From a bacterium (GTDB taxonomy: Bacteria > Sysuimicrobiota > Sysuimicrobiia > Sysuimicrobiales > Segetimicrobiaceae), in assembly GCA_035308905.1 (NCBI GenBank), contig DATGFS010000042.1, forward strand, positions 67,093 to 131,092: a stretch of DNA of 64,000 bases. Direction: 5' to 3'. This document shows positions 43,660-52,914 of the stretch, piece after piece. The position numbers and the translations under genes are program-made. The notes beneath the pieces were generated by a model that was not told the origin of the DNA, did not search any database, and worked only from the letters and a program-made list of their open reading frames with translations. The first letter of the stretch is position 1, and the number at the start of each line of letters is the position of its first letter.

Positions 43660-44643
43660 TTACGCGCCGGGCACCGGCTCCCGCCGCCCGTCCGCGCGCA
43701 GGCTCCGGTACGCGGCGTCGATGACCGCGATGCTGTGGAACGCGTCGTCTACGGTGACCGGCGGCCGGCCCTCGCCCAGACATGCGTCGACGAAGGCCCG
43801 GTCCTCGGCGACGTAGCCGAGGGCGGTGACCTCGTCAGGCGAGGGGAAGACCTGCCACGCCGCGCCGGGCGTCTCGCGCGTCGAGTGGCGCGCCCGGTCC
43901 ATATCCGCGGACTCGAGGAGCGCGTGGTCGCCGTAGAGCTCGACCCGCTCCGTCGGCTTGGCCCACGACGCGTGCCCGCAGGTGGTGAGGGCGACCGGCC
44001 GCCCGCCGTCGCACTCCAGCAGCAGCGCGATGTCGTCGTGGTCCGGGTAGCAGCTTTGGCGGCCGAGCGCCGACACCGCGTGCACCGGGCCGACAAGCCA
44101 CGCCACGAGATCGATCATGTGGACCGCGCAGTCGTAGAGAAACCCGCCCGTCAGCGACGCGTCGACGTACCACGCCGGGGTCAGCATGTCGCCGTCGGTG
44201 ATCTTGGCGTTCGCCGAGAAGGGGGCGAACCTGCCCGCGACCTGTTCCTTGAGATAGCGGTAGGCCGGCGCGAACCGCCGGTTGAAGCCCATCTGATACA
44301 GCCGTCCGGTGCGGCGCACGGCGGCGGCCACGCGCCGCGCCTCGTCCAGCGCCGTCGCCATCGGCTTCTCGGAGAACACGTGCAGTCCGTGATCCAGCGC
44401 GTCGATGACGACCGCGCCGTGGAAGGCGTTCGGCAGCGTGACGTACACGGCGTCCGCGCCCGCCTCGGCGAGGTCTCCGACCGTCCGGCACGCCCGCGCG
44501 CCGAACGGCTCCGCGGCCCCGCGGGCGGCCGCTTCGACGTTGTCCGCGACCCCGACGATCGACACGCGCGCGTCGCGGGACAGCGCCTCGAGGTGCCGCC
44601 GGCCCATGGCGCCGGCGCCGACCAGTCCGACCCTTACCGGCAC
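43660..44643 (-). CDS. Gfo/Idh/MocA-family NAD(P)-dependent oxidoreductase
   Basis: The product is 327 aa (GTG start). A Rossmann motif GLVGAGAMGRRHLEAL opens the protein; the family catalytic EKP appears as FSEKPMATAL (about residue 92), and later comes YDCAVHMIDLVAWLVG, holding the conserved Asp/His pair used in hydride transfer. Substrates in the family are sugars, inositols and amino sugars. It is encoded beside a second member of the family and a DegT-type aminotransferase, the set expected for inositol or amino-cyclitol oxidation and transamination. Confidence 0.9.
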   Translation of the reverse strand: MPVRVGLVGAGAMGRRHLEALSRDARVSIVGVADNVEAAARGAAEPFGARACRTVGDLAEAGADAVYVTLPNAFHGAVVIDALDHGLHVFSEKPMATALDEARRVAAAVRRTGRLYQMGFNRRFAPAYRYLKEQVAGRFAPFSANAKITDGDMLTPAWYVDASLTGGFLYDCAVHMIDLVAWLVGPVHAVSALGRQSCYPDHDDIALLLECDGGRPVALTTCGHASWAKPTERVELYGDHALLESADMDRARHSTRETPGAAWQVFPSPDEVTALGYVAEDRAFVDACLGEGRPPVTVDDAFHSIAVIDAAYRSLRADGRREPVPGA

Positions 44644-44668
44644 GCCGCTCCCCCCTGATGCACCCCGC

Positions 44669-45832
44669 CTACCGTGTCCCTTCCGATCCGGCCTGGAACG
44701 GCGCGGGCAGCGGCGGCACGGCGATCCGCCGCCCGGTCTCCGCCGCCGAGAGCAGGGCGTCGCAGACTAGCGCGCAGGCCAGGCCGTCCGCGAACGTGGC
44801 CCCGGCCGCGGGTCCGCCGGCGCCCGTCACTCGGCGGACGAGCTCCTCGAGTTGGTGGACGAAGCCGCTTTCCCAGCCGAGCGTGTGCCCCGGCGGCCAC
44901 CACCGGCCGCCGTACGGATGGGTGCGCTCGGTCACCAGGACGTCGGCGAGGCCGCGCGCGTCCCCGTCCCCGTGATACACCCGCAGCTCGTTCAGGCGCT
45001 CGAGGTCCCAGACCACGGTGCCGCGGTCGCCGTTGAGCTCGAAGGTGAACAGGTTCTTGCGGCCCGGACACATGCCGCTCGCTTCGAGCGTGCCGACGGC
45101 GCCGCTTTGAAACTCGAGGGTCCCGACGACGGCGTCCTCGACGGTGACGGGCGCCCGGCCCGCGCCGCGCGGCCGCTCGGCGACGAACGTCCGCGTGGCC
45201 GCCGTGACCGCGGTAATCGGCCCCGCGAGCGCGAGCGCCAGGTCGAGCGGATGCGCCGCCAGGTCGCCGATGACGCCGCTGCCCGCCAGTTCGCGGTCGT
45301 GGCGCCATCCCCACGGGGCGCGCGGATCGAGCAGCGAGTCGTCGCTGTAGCGGCAGCGGAAGTGGTAGAGGCGGCCCAGCTCGCCGGACTCGACCATGCG
45401 GCGGGCGAGCAGCACCGCGGGCATGAACCGGTAATTGAAGCCGGTCATCGCGACGCGCCCGCTGTCGCGTGCGGCGCGCGCCATCTCCGCCGCTTCCCGA
45501 GCCGTCCGGCCCAGCGGCTTTTCGCACAGCACGGCTTTGCCGGCGCGCAGCGCGGCGACGCTCGGGGCCGCGTGCAGGTCGTTCGGCGCCGCGTTGATCA
45601 GCACGTCGACGCCCGGATCGTCGACGAGCGCCTGCCACGCCGTCGCGGCCCGCTCGGCGCCGTAGCGCCGGGCCGTCTCTTCGACCGCGTCGCGCGTCCG
45701 GCCGCACAGCGCGACGAGGCGCAGCGGCGCCGGCGCGTCCGGAAAGAGCTCGCCGTGGCGCCGTACCGCGGCGAGGTGGGCCTTGGCGACCCCCGTGTAG
45801 CCGAGGATCGCGACGCCGAGCGGCCGCGCCAT
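44669..45832 (-). CDS. Gfo/Idh/MocA-family oxidoreductase, second member
   Basis: The product is 387 aa. It has a nucleotide-binding start GVAILGYTGVAKAHLAAV, where the family glycine pattern is altered (GYTGVAK for GxGxxG), the catalytic CEKPLGRT (about residue 98) and a GDLAAHPLDLALALAG segment with Asp/His. GFNYRFMPAV is typical of the inositol-dehydrogenase-like branch. It is shorter in identity to the 43660 protein than a recent duplicate would be. It begins one base after the DegT gene ends. Confidence 0.85.
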   Translation of the reverse strand: MARPLGVAILGYTGVAKAHLAAVRRHGELFPDAPAPLRLVALCGRTRDAVEETARRYGAERAATAWQALVDDPGVDVLINAAPNDLHAAPSVAALRAGKAVLCEKPLGRTAREAAEMARAARDSGRVAMTGFNYRFMPAVLLARRMVESGELGRLYHFRCRYSDDSLLDPRAPWGWRHDRELAGSGVIGDLAAHPLDLALALAGPITAVTAATRTFVAERPRGAGRAPVTVEDAVVGTLEFQSGAVGTLEASGMCPGRKNLFTFELNGDRGTVVWDLERLNELRVYHGDGDARGLADVLVTERTHPYGGRWWPPGHTLGWESGFVHQLEELVRRVTGAGGPAAGATFADGLACALVCDALLSAAETGRRIAVPPLPAPFQAGSEGTR

Positions 45833-45833
45833 C

Positions 45834-47111
45834 CTAGCTCAGGGCGTGCGAGACTTTGCGGATCGCCCGCACGATGTCGGCCTCGTCGCGCTCGGTCATG
45901 AGCGGGTGCAGGTCGATGTGGATCGCGCGCCGGAGGAGATCGTCGCTCCGCGGGAACATGCCCTTTTCGAGCCGCGCGCGGCCGCGGTAGTGGGGGCACT
46001 CCCACGAACAGTGCCGCTCCGAGAACATGCGGCGTTCGATGATCTGGTCGAAGTGATAGTAGACGTGCTGGCCGCTGTCCCAGGCCACGGTGTTGCGGAT
46101 GCCCTCGGCGTTGAGGGCGGCGCTGAAGGCGCGGGTGTGCTCACCGGTCGGCAGGAAGAACATCAGCGTGGCGCCGGTGTCGCCGTCCGGGTCCGGCAGC
46201 GGCCGCGGCGTGAGGCCGGGCACGCCGGTCAGCCCGTCGAGGATCGTCCGCTTGTGCGCCCGCATGCGCTCGATGATGCCCTCCATCCGCCCGAGCTGCA
46301 CGAGGCCGATCGCGCCGGTGATCTCGCTCATCCGGAAGTTGAGGCCGATCATCAGCGGGTTGGCGCCGGGCAGCGTTTCGTCGAGCTCCTGCATGCGCGC
46401 CGACCCCTGGTCGTGGAAGCGCACCGCGCGGTCGTAGAGCGCGGCGTTCTGGGTCACCACCACGCCGCCCTCGCCCGTGGTGATCACCTTGTGGTACTGC
46501 ATGCTGAAGGCGCCGAGATCGCCAAACGTGCCGAGCCGCCTGCCCCGATACCGCCCGCCGACCGCCTGCGCCGTGTCCTCGACGATGCGGAGCCGGTGCC
46601 GCCGGGCGGTCTCGAGGATCGGCGCCATGTCGGCGCCGGCCCCGCGCATGTGCACCGGGAGAATCGCCTTGGTCGCGGGCGTGACCGCGGCTTCGAGCGC
46701 GCGCGGGTCCATGTTCAGGCTCTCGTCGATGTCGACGAACACGGGCACCGCGCCGAGGATCACAACGGCGTTGATCGTGGCGATCCACGTGTAGGTCGGG
46801 ACGATGACCTCGTCGCCCGGCCCCACACCGAGGGCCGCGAGCGCCGTGATGAGCGCGGCCGTGCCCGACGTCACCCCGACCGCGTGGCGCGCGTCCATCG
46901 CGCGCGCGAACGCGTGCTCGAACTCCACGACCTTCCCGAGCGGCTTCGGACCGTAGTGGCGGAAGAGGCTCTGGCTGTCGAGCACCTCCATCACCGCGGC
47001 CTTTTCCTCCGCGCCGATCAGCAGGCCTCCGGGATAGCCGGGCAGGAGCGGTTCGGTGCGAACCGGGGTTCCGCCGTCGACTGCCAGCCGCTCGCCGGTG
47101 GTTCTGCTCAT
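45834..47111 (-). CDS. DegT/DnrJ/EryC1/StrS-family PLP aminotransferase
   Basis: The product is 425 aa. Fold type I landmarks are GVTSGTAALITALAALGVGPGDEVIVP (about 79-105), the cofactor Asp in VEDTAQAVGG (Asp179) and the PLP lysine at residue 208 in FSMQYHKVITTGEGG. Related enzymes aminate keto sugars and keto-inositols such as scyllo-inosose. Its stop lies close to the Gfo/Idh/MocA gene and its start overlaps the lacI gene by 4 bases, so it is the first enzyme of the LacI-controlled operon. Confidence 0.9.
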   Translation of the reverse strand: MSRTTGERLAVDGGTPVRTEPLLPGYPGGLLIGAEEKAAVMEVLDSQSLFRHYGPKPLGKVVEFEHAFARAMDARHAVGVTSGTAALITALAALGVGPGDEVIVPTYTWIATINAVVILGAVPVFVDIDESLNMDPRALEAAVTPATKAILPVHMRGAGADMAPILETARRHRLRIVEDTAQAVGGRYRGRRLGTFGDLGAFSMQYHKVITTGEGGVVVTQNAALYDRAVRFHDQGSARMQELDETLPGANPLMIGLNFRMSEITGAIGLVQLGRMEGIIERMRAHKRTILDGLTGVPGLTPRPLPDPDGDTGATLMFFLPTGEHTRAFSAALNAEGIRNTVAWDSGQHVYYHFDQIIERRMFSERHCSWECPHYRGRARLEKGMFPRSDDLLRRAIHIDLHPLMTERDEADIVRAIRKVSHALS

Positions 47112-48196
47112 GGTCTGCCTCCCGTGGTGCCTCGAATGATGAGCTCGTTTGCGACCGTGGTGATGGGCCGCGCCGCCCGGTCTCCCGCGACGAGGCCGAG
47201 GAGGATCCTGGCCGCCGTCGCCCCCATCACGTCCTTGCGTATTCGGACGGTCGTCAACGGCGGGTCGGTCGTCGCCGCGAGCTCGATGTCGTCCATGCCC
47301 ACGACCGAAAGGTCGTGCGGAATCCGGAGTCCCGCCGCGCCCGCGGCGCGCATGACGCCGAGCGCCTGCTTGTCGGTGACCGCGAAGATCGCGGACGGAC
47401 GGTCGGCCAGCGCCAGCAGCTCTCCGGAGCGGCGGAAGGCGGCGTCCGCGTCGACGGGGGTCACGGCCTCGAGGGCCGGATCGCGCTCGAGCCCGGCGTC
47501 CCGCAGCGCCGCGGCGTAGCCGCTCTGCGTCTCCCGGCCGAACGGATAATCGACCGCGGCGCCGACGAAGCCGATGCGCGTGTGGCCGAGGTCCACGAGG
47601 TGCCGGGTGGCCGCGTAGGCGCCGCCGGCGTTGTCGTTGACCACCGCGGGCGCGCCGACCCCCGGCACGAAGTTGTCGAGGATCACGACGGGGACGCCGG
47701 CCCCGAGGGCCACGCGCACCCAGCGGGCCTCAACGACGCCGGCGACGAGGATGCCGTCCACTTCGCGCGCCTGCGCCATCTCGACGAAGGGCGGGGCGGC
47801 GGAGGATGGGCGCAGCGGGGGCGCGATCAGCATCCGCACCCCGACCTCCTCGAACACGCTGCCCACCCCGGCGAGGACGGCGCGGTAGAAGAGATCCGAG
47901 AAGATGCCGGTCATGTTGAGCCCCGGCACGATCGCGACGGAGTTGGAGCGGCCCAGCTTGAGCCGGCGGGCCGCGGCGTTCGGCGTATACCGCAGCCGGC
48001 GCGCGGCCTCGCGCACGCGCTGGCGGGTCACGGTGCTGATCCGAGCGCGGCCGTTGAGGGCCTGGGAGGCGGTCGGCAGCGAGACGCCGGCCAGGCGGGC
48101 CACGTCGCGCAGGCTGCTCGCCGAACCGGACCGCCCGAGGACCCGGGGCCGTCGGGCCGGAGAAGCCTTGCTCTTGCGCGTCGCCACGCGGGCCAC
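47108..48196 (-). CDS. LacI-family transcriptional regulator
   Basis: The product is 362 aa (GTG start). The N-terminal helix-turn-helix SLRDVARLAGVSLPTASQALNG followed by RVREAARRLRYTPNAAARRL and the hinge is the LacI DNA-binding unit, here after a basic 27-residue extension. The rest is a periplasmic-binding-protein-like sensor with IGFVGAAVDYPFG and a closing VVGMDDIELAATTDPPLTTVR. It probably binds the 18-bp palindrome at 48261, which overlaps its own promoter, and a near-copy at 59050. The inducer is unknown but could be a sugar or polyol. Confidence 0.9.
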   Translation of the reverse strand: MARVATRKSKASPARRPRVLGRSGSASSLRDVARLAGVSLPTASQALNGRARISTVTRQRVREAARRLRYTPNAAARRLKLGRSNSVAIVPGLNMTGIFSDLFYRAVLAGVGSVFEEVGVRMLIAPPLRPSSAAPPFVEMAQAREVDGILVAGVVEARWVRVALGAGVPVVILDNFVPGVGAPAVVNDNAGGAYAATRHLVDLGHTRIGFVGAAVDYPFGRETQSGYAAALRDAGLERDPALEAVTPVDADAAFRRSGELLALADRPSAIFAVTDKQALGVMRAAGAAGLRIPHDLSVVGMDDIELAATTDPPLTTVRIRKDVMGATAARILLGLVAGDRAARPITTVANELIIRGTTGGRP

Positions 48197-48237
48197 GGCT
48201 ACACCGGCACCGTTACACGAAGACGCCGCACGCCCCC

Positions 48238-48266
48238 ATTGTGCGGACCCCGGGCCCGTTTGTCAA
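48238..48266 (-). promoter_or_regulatory. Promoter of the lacI-led minus-strand operon
   Basis: On the minus strand TTGACA (complement of 48261-48266) and CACAAT (complement of 48238-48243) are separated by 17 bases. Transcription would start near 48230, about 35 bases before the GTG of lacI. The -35 box lies inside the operator, so repressor binding would block it. Confidence 0.6.
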
Positions 48267-48278
48267 ACCGATTTGACA
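48261..48278. promoter_or_regulatory. LacI-type operator between lacI and the divergent FAD oxidoreductase operon
   Basis: TGTCAAACCGATTTGACA is a palindrome with two perfect 7-base arms and a central CG step, the form bound by LacI-family regulators. It lies 65 bases upstream of lacI and about 150 bases before the plus-strand gene at 48427. Confidence 0.75.
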
Positions 48279-48426
48279 GGAGTTTGCCGGAATCGGCCCG
48301 AATCGTCTGCCCCACATCGTTCGCACGATCAGACATTCGCCCCCCGCCGTCCGGCAGCGCCTCGCGCTTCCGTCCCGGCGGCCACGCAGCAGCCGCTGCC
48401 GCGTTAGGCGTTGGAGGTGCGGGCTC

Positions 48427-49872
48427 TTGCCAGCACGGCCTCTGGGTTCGGGACAGGTGGTCGAGGCGGCCCGGGATCTCCCGGTCGCGCACGAGACCGA
48501 TGTCCTCGTTGTCGGCGGCGGCATCGCCGGCGTCATGGCGGCCCTCGCCGCCGGCCGGACCGGCGCGCGGACGCTCCTCGTCGAGCGTTTCGGCTCCCTC
48601 GGCGGTACCGGCACCGCGGCGATGATGAACCTGTTCTACGTGCCGTACGCCGCGTCGCGGGGTCTCGTCCGCGAGCTGTTCGACCGGCTCATCGCCCGGG
48701 ACGGCGCGATCCCCGGCGAGTTCGTCGTCTACGACCCCGAGCTCTACAAGGTCACAGCTTTGGAGATGCTGGCGGAAGCGGGCGTCCGCGTGCTGCTGCA
48801 CACGTTCGTCAGCGACGTCGTGATGGACGGTCGCGATCTGCGGGGCATCGTCGCCGAGAACAAGTCCGGGCGCCAGGCGATCCTGAGCCGCATCACCGTG
48901 GACGCGAGCGGCGACGCGGACATCGCCGCGCGCGCCGGCGCGCCGTACATCAAGGGGCGCGAGCGGGACGGCAAGATGCGGCCGATGACGCTCATCTTCC
49001 GGATGGGCGGCGTGGACGTCCCGCGGCTCGTGGACTACGTGCGCACGCACCCCGAGGACTTTTCGCCCGATCCGCTCCAGTGCATGCTCGATCTCGAGCA
49101 TCAGATGATCCGCGTCTTCGGCTTCTTCAAGCTCGTCGAGGAGGCGAAGGCGCGCGGCGAGCTGTGGCCGGACTGCTACTACTTCCGCGTCGAGTCGGTC
49201 CTGCCGGACCGCGGCGTCCTCACCGTCAACGCGACGCGCGTCTACGGCGTGGACGGGACCAACGCCGAGGACCTGTCCCGCGCGGAGATCGAGACGCGGC
49301 ACCAGATGATCCAGCTCGCGAACTGGGCGCGCGCGCGCGTGCCGGGCTTCGAGCGTTCGTTCATCCTCGACTCCGCGAACACGATCGGCGTCCGCGAGAC
49401 GCGCCGCATCCGGGGCGAGTACCTCATGACCGAGGAGGACATCCTCGCCGGGCGGCACTACGACGACGTCGTCGGGGTCGACGCGAACCAGCAGAACCCG
49501 CGCCAGCAGGGCGGGCACCCGCCGGACGGGCAGGAAGGCGGGCCGCAGGACGTGGAGGCGCGGGAGCTCGTGGCCCGGATGTTCGTCTACGAGATTCCGT
49601 ACGGGTGCCTCCTGCCGCGGGAGGTGGACGGCCTGCTCGTCGCCGGCCGCTGCATCTCCGTCGACCACCACGCCGACGTGTACACGCGCAACCAGGGAAC
49701 GGCGATGGCGACCGGCGTCGCCGCGGGCGTCGCCGGTGCGCTCGCCGCCCGCGCCGGCGTGCCGCCGCGGGCGGCCGACGTCCGCGCGGTGCAGCGCGAG
49801 CTGACCCGTCTCGGCGTCGATCTCGAGCTGCTGCGGCGCCTCGGCCCGTCGCCGGCGTCGCTCGAGGTCTGA
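48427..49872 (+). CDS. FAD-dependent oxidoreductase (FAD_oxidored family), first of a pair
   Basis: The product is about 481 aa; the first available start is TTG 48427. The dinucleotide-binding motif VLVVGGGIAGVMAALAAG (about residues 26-43) ends in the ribose-binding Glu of LLVERFG. The family's repeated features follow: VDASGDADIAARAG (about 158-171), LTVNATRVYGVDGTN, IGVRETRRIRGEYLMTEED and a late GLLVAGRCISVDHHADVY flavin-contact block. A Gln/Gly-rich insert sits near 350. Members oxidise or reduce poorly known substrates and are often found in sugar-acid or aromatic pathways. It is divergent from lacI and probably controlled by it. Confidence 0.85.
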   Translation: MPARPLGSGQVVEAARDLPVAHETDVLVVGGGIAGVMAALAAGRTGARTLLVERFGSLGGTGTAAMMNLFYVPYAASRGLVRELFDRLIARDGAIPGEFVVYDPELYKVTALEMLAEAGVRVLLHTFVSDVVMDGRDLRGIVAENKSGRQAILSRITVDASGDADIAARAGAPYIKGRERDGKMRPMTLIFRMGGVDVPRLVDYVRTHPEDFSPDPLQCMLDLEHQMIRVFGFFKLVEEAKARGELWPDCYYFRVESVLPDRGVLTVNATRVYGVDGTNAEDLSRAEIETRHQMIQLANWARARVPGFERSFILDSANTIGVRETRRIRGEYLMTEEDILAGRHYDDVVGVDANQQNPRQQGGHPPDGQEGGPQDVEARELVARMFVYEIPYGCLLPREVDGLLVAGRCISVDHHADVYTRNQGTAMATGVAAGVAGALAARAGVPPRAADVRAVQRELTRLGVDLELLRRLGPSPASLEV

Positions 49873-49880
49873 GGCCCGCG

Positions 49881-51290
49881 ATGCGCGTGCGGCCGGAAGT
49901 GGACGTGCTCGTCTGCGGCGGCGGGACGGCCGGCGCCGTCGCCGCGATCGCCTCCGCGCGGACCGGCGCGCGGACCGTCCTCGTCGAACAGTACGGCAGC
50001 GTCGGCGGGATGGCCTCGACCGGGATGTCGTTCCTCGGCGTGAGCGACGCCTCGGGCCGCCGCGCGCTCGGCGGAATCGGGGCGGAGCTCCTGGCGCGCC
50101 TCGCGGACGCGGGCGCCGCGTTCGAGGACCGCCCCGACAAGCAGGTCGGCTCCGTCACCGTCGCGGATCCGGTCGCGCTTCAGCAGACGCTGTTGGAGAT
50201 GCTGCTCGACGCCGGCGTGGAGTTTCTGCTCCACACGTTCTGCGTCGACGCGGTGACCGAGGGCCCGCGCGTGCGCGGGATCCTCGCGGCCAACAAGGGC
50301 GGTCTCGAGACCGTCCTCGCGCAGGTGGTCGTCGACGCGACCGGAGACGCCGACGTCGCCGCCCGCGCGGGGGGGCGGTTCGTCGTCGGCCGGGCCGACG
50401 ACGGGTTGACGCAGCCCGTGACCCGGATCTTCCGGGTCTGCGACGTGGACGTCGAGGAGATGCTGGCGTACTTGAAAGCGAACCCCGGCGAGATGGACCT
50501 GCCGGAGCGCTGGGACGGCGGAGCGGGGTACACCGCCCAGGATCTCGCCGCGCAGTCGATCGTGATGGACGCCTATCCCTCGCTCGTGGCCGCGGCCCGG
50601 CGGGCCGGCGAGCTGTCCGTGCCGCGGGACCGCATCGGCGTCGAGACGGGGCCCGTGCCGGGCGTTGTGACGATCAACGCGACCCGTGTCCACGGCGTCG
50701 ACGCGACCGATCCGGACGCGTTGAGCCGCGCGGAGATCGAGACGCAGCGCCAGATGTTCGAAATCTTGAAATTCCTCCGGCGGCGCGTGCCCGGGTTCCG
50801 CAAGGCCCGGCTGCTCGACTCCGCCTACCAGGTCGGTGTCCGCGAGTCGCGGCACGTCGCCGGCGACTACGTCCTCACCCTCGACGAGGTGCTGTCGGGC
50901 GCGGATTTTCCCGATACGGTCGCCCGCGGCGCGTACCCGCTCGATCTGCACGATCTTCGTCCGGGCGCCCAGGTGCTCGGCGCCCGGGTCGGCGGCGGCG
51001 GCGTGACGCTGCGGCGCATCGAGTACTCCTACGGGATTCCGCTGCGGTGCCTGCTCCCGGTGGGCCTCGACGGCCTCGTGGTGGCCGGCCGGGCGATCTC
51101 CGCGACGCACGAGGCCGCGGGCTCGGTTCGGGGCCAGGGTGTCTGCATGGCGACCGGGCACGCCGCGGGGACGATCGCCGCGATGAGCGCCGCCGCGGGG
51201 ACGGCGCCGCGCGGGCTCACGGCGCCCGCCGTCCAGAAGACCTTGCGCGCACAGCACGCCGTCCTGGACGCCGCGGTCCCGGCCTCATGA
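49881..51290 (+). CDS. FAD-dependent oxidoreductase, second of a pair
   Basis: The product is 469 aa from ATG 49881, eight bases after the first gene. It is a paralogue of its neighbour: VLVCGGGTAGAVAAIASARTG, LLVEQYGSVGG-like ribose contact, VDATGDADVAARAGG, VTINATRVHGVDATD, VGVRESRHVAGDYVLTLDE and GLVVAGRAISATHEAAG. It is closer to the 59169 protein in the first motif (both read GGGTAG and IASARSG/TG). Two tandem copies suggest a heterodimer or two consecutive steps. Cytoplasmic; no signal peptide. Confidence 0.85.
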   Translation: MRVRPEVDVLVCGGGTAGAVAAIASARTGARTVLVEQYGSVGGMASTGMSFLGVSDASGRRALGGIGAELLARLADAGAAFEDRPDKQVGSVTVADPVALQQTLLEMLLDAGVEFLLHTFCVDAVTEGPRVRGILAANKGGLETVLAQVVVDATGDADVAARAGGRFVVGRADDGLTQPVTRIFRVCDVDVEEMLAYLKANPGEMDLPERWDGGAGYTAQDLAAQSIVMDAYPSLVAAARRAGELSVPRDRIGVETGPVPGVVTINATRVHGVDATDPDALSRAEIETQRQMFEILKFLRRRVPGFRKARLLDSAYQVGVRESRHVAGDYVLTLDEVLSGADFPDTVARGAYPLDLHDLRPGAQVLGARVGGGGVTLRRIEYSYGIPLRCLLPVGLDGLVVAGRAISATHEAAGSVRGQGVCMATGHAAGTIAAMSAAAGTAPRGLTAPAVQKTLRAQHAVLDAAVPAS

Positions 51291-51438
51291 CCGGGCCGGG
51301 CCGCGCCAAGGGAGGCACGTCGAGGTGGGAAGGGAGGGACACCGCCGCGCGGAGCTGTTGATCGCGTACGCCGCACCACGGCGGGGCCGGATCGGTACGC
51401 CGGCCCGCCTAGATCATCAGGGGGAGGGGATCACGCGT

Positions 51439-52833
51439 ATGTTGCGTCAGCCACGATACCGGGTCGCCGCGACCGTGTTTGCGATGTTGCTCGTAGCGGT
51501 GCTCGTCACGGGCTCGCTGCCCCAGACGTCGCGCGCTCAGAGCATGACCACGCTTACGTTCCTGGGGCCCGACTTCGACGAGTGGGTCGCGTTCGTCAAG
51601 GTGGCGAACGAGATCGGCAAGCCGATGGGTATCCAGATCAAGCCGGAGTACCTGCCTTGGGACAACGTCTTCCAGAAGGCGCTGATCGACTACAAGTCCG
51701 GCGTGAAGACGTGGGACTATGTCTACGTCTACAACACTTGGATCCCCGGGCTCGCCGCGGCCAAAGCGGTCATCCCGATTGACGACCTGATGACGACGCC
51801 CGCGGCGAAAAAGGCGGTGGCGCCGGAGGACTTCATCAGCCTGACCACAGTCGGCCTCCAGTTCCAGAACAAGCTGTGGGCGATGCCGATGCTGGCCGCC
51901 CCGTACATGATGGGGTACCGGACCGACCTGTTCGCCGATCCGACCGAGAAGAAAGCGTTTCAGGCCAAGTACGGCTACCCGCTCGCCGTTCCGCAGACCT
52001 ATAAGCAGCTGATGGACGTGGCGCAGTTCTTCACGCGCAAGGCCGGCGCGACGCTGATGGGCAAGCCGCTCGACCAGGACTTCTACGGCGTCGTCATGGC
52101 GAACAAGAGCGGCGGCTTCCTGTTCCACCGGTACGAGCACATCCTCGTCGCGTTCGGCGGGGACCTGATCTACGACCCCAAGACCATGCAGCCGACGGTG
52201 AACTCGCCGCAGAGCATCGCCGCGGCCAAGTACTACGTCGCCCTGCACAAGTACATGGAGCCCGGGAGCGAGTCGCTGACCGGCGGCGGCGCCGAGCGCA
52301 TCATGGCGTCCGGCCGCGGCGCGATCGCGATGGACGCCCTCGACAACATGCTGTCGGTGCTGCCGGTGGCGAAGCTCTCCAAGATCGTCGGCAAGGTCAG
52401 CTACACCCTGCTGCCGACGCAGGTCGCGAGCCGGCCCCACGCCAACGTCGGCGACGCGAACGGCCTCGCGATCTACGCGCTGACCCAGCACAAGGCCGAG
52501 GCGTTCAAGCTGGCCACGGCCGTGCTGAACACGCAGGGGACCAAGCAGGTGATGAAGGAGTACCCTGCGCTGATTCCCATGCGCTCGTCGGTGATCAAGG
52601 ATCCGGAGGTGCGCACGAACTATCCGAACGTGTTCAACGCGATGAGCAGCTTCATCAACGGCAAGCCGTACACGACGTTCATCCCGCCGCTCAAGGAGTG
52701 GGTCCAGGCCCAGGATATCTACGAGCAGGCGCTGTCGGCCGCGATGTCGGGCCAGCAGTCCGTGGAGGACGCGCTCAGCGGCGCCCAGGCCAAGGTGGTA
52801 GACTTCTTCAAGCGGCAGGGCTACGTTAAGTAA
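51439..52833 (+). CDS. ABC transporter substrate-binding protein, sugar type (family 1)
   Basis: The product is 464 aa from ATG 51439 (SD GGGGGAGGGG). A signal peptide ends near SRAQS. The mature protein shows the extracellular sugar-binding layout: TLTFLGPDFDEW, WDYVYVYNTWIPGLAAA, IPIDDLM, LWAMPMLAAPYMMGYRTDLF (about residues 150-170), NKSGG, and a C-terminal QQSVEDALSGAQAKVVDFFKRQG typical of family-1 SBPs. The two permease genes follow after a stable hairpin. No ATPase follows; the UgpC-like ATPases at 34102 or 41334 could serve. Confidence 0.9.
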   Translation: MLRQPRYRVAATVFAMLLVAVLVTGSLPQTSRAQSMTTLTFLGPDFDEWVAFVKVANEIGKPMGIQIKPEYLPWDNVFQKALIDYKSGVKTWDYVYVYNTWIPGLAAAKAVIPIDDLMTTPAAKKAVAPEDFISLTTVGLQFQNKLWAMPMLAAPYMMGYRTDLFADPTEKKAFQAKYGYPLAVPQTYKQLMDVAQFFTRKAGATLMGKPLDQDFYGVVMANKSGGFLFHRYEHILVAFGGDLIYDPKTMQPTVNSPQSIAAAKYYVALHKYMEPGSESLTGGGAERIMASGRGAIAMDALDNMLSVLPVAKLSKIVGKVSYTLLPTQVASRPHANVGDANGLAIYALTQHKAEAFKLATAVLNTQGTKQVMKEYPALIPMRSSVIKDPEVRTNYPNVFNAMSSFINGKPYTTFIPPLKEWVQAQDIYEQALSAAMSGQQSVEDALSGAQAKVVDFFKRQGYVK

Positions 52834-52850
52834 CCGCCTAATGCGGCGCC

Positions 52851-52890
52851 GGAGGGCCGCCGTCCGCCTCACGGCGGGCGGCGGCCTTCC
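52851..52890 (+). other. Intercistronic stem-loop between SBP and permease genes
   Basis: An 18-bp stem (52851-52868 with 52873-52890, two G-U pairs) closes a TCAC loop and has no T-run after it. Such hairpins after SBP genes commonly protect the SBP mRNA or reduce read-through, giving more binding protein than permease. Starts 18 bases after the SBP stop. Confidence 0.65.
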
Positions 52891-52914
52891 GACCGGCGTC
52901 TTTCGGAGCGCGCG

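Noticed and set aside
48199-49671. A 490-codon minus-strand open frame covering the lacI/FAD intergenic region
   Set aside because: It would run through the operator and opposes a well-supported FAD oxidoreductase; composition is shadow-like.
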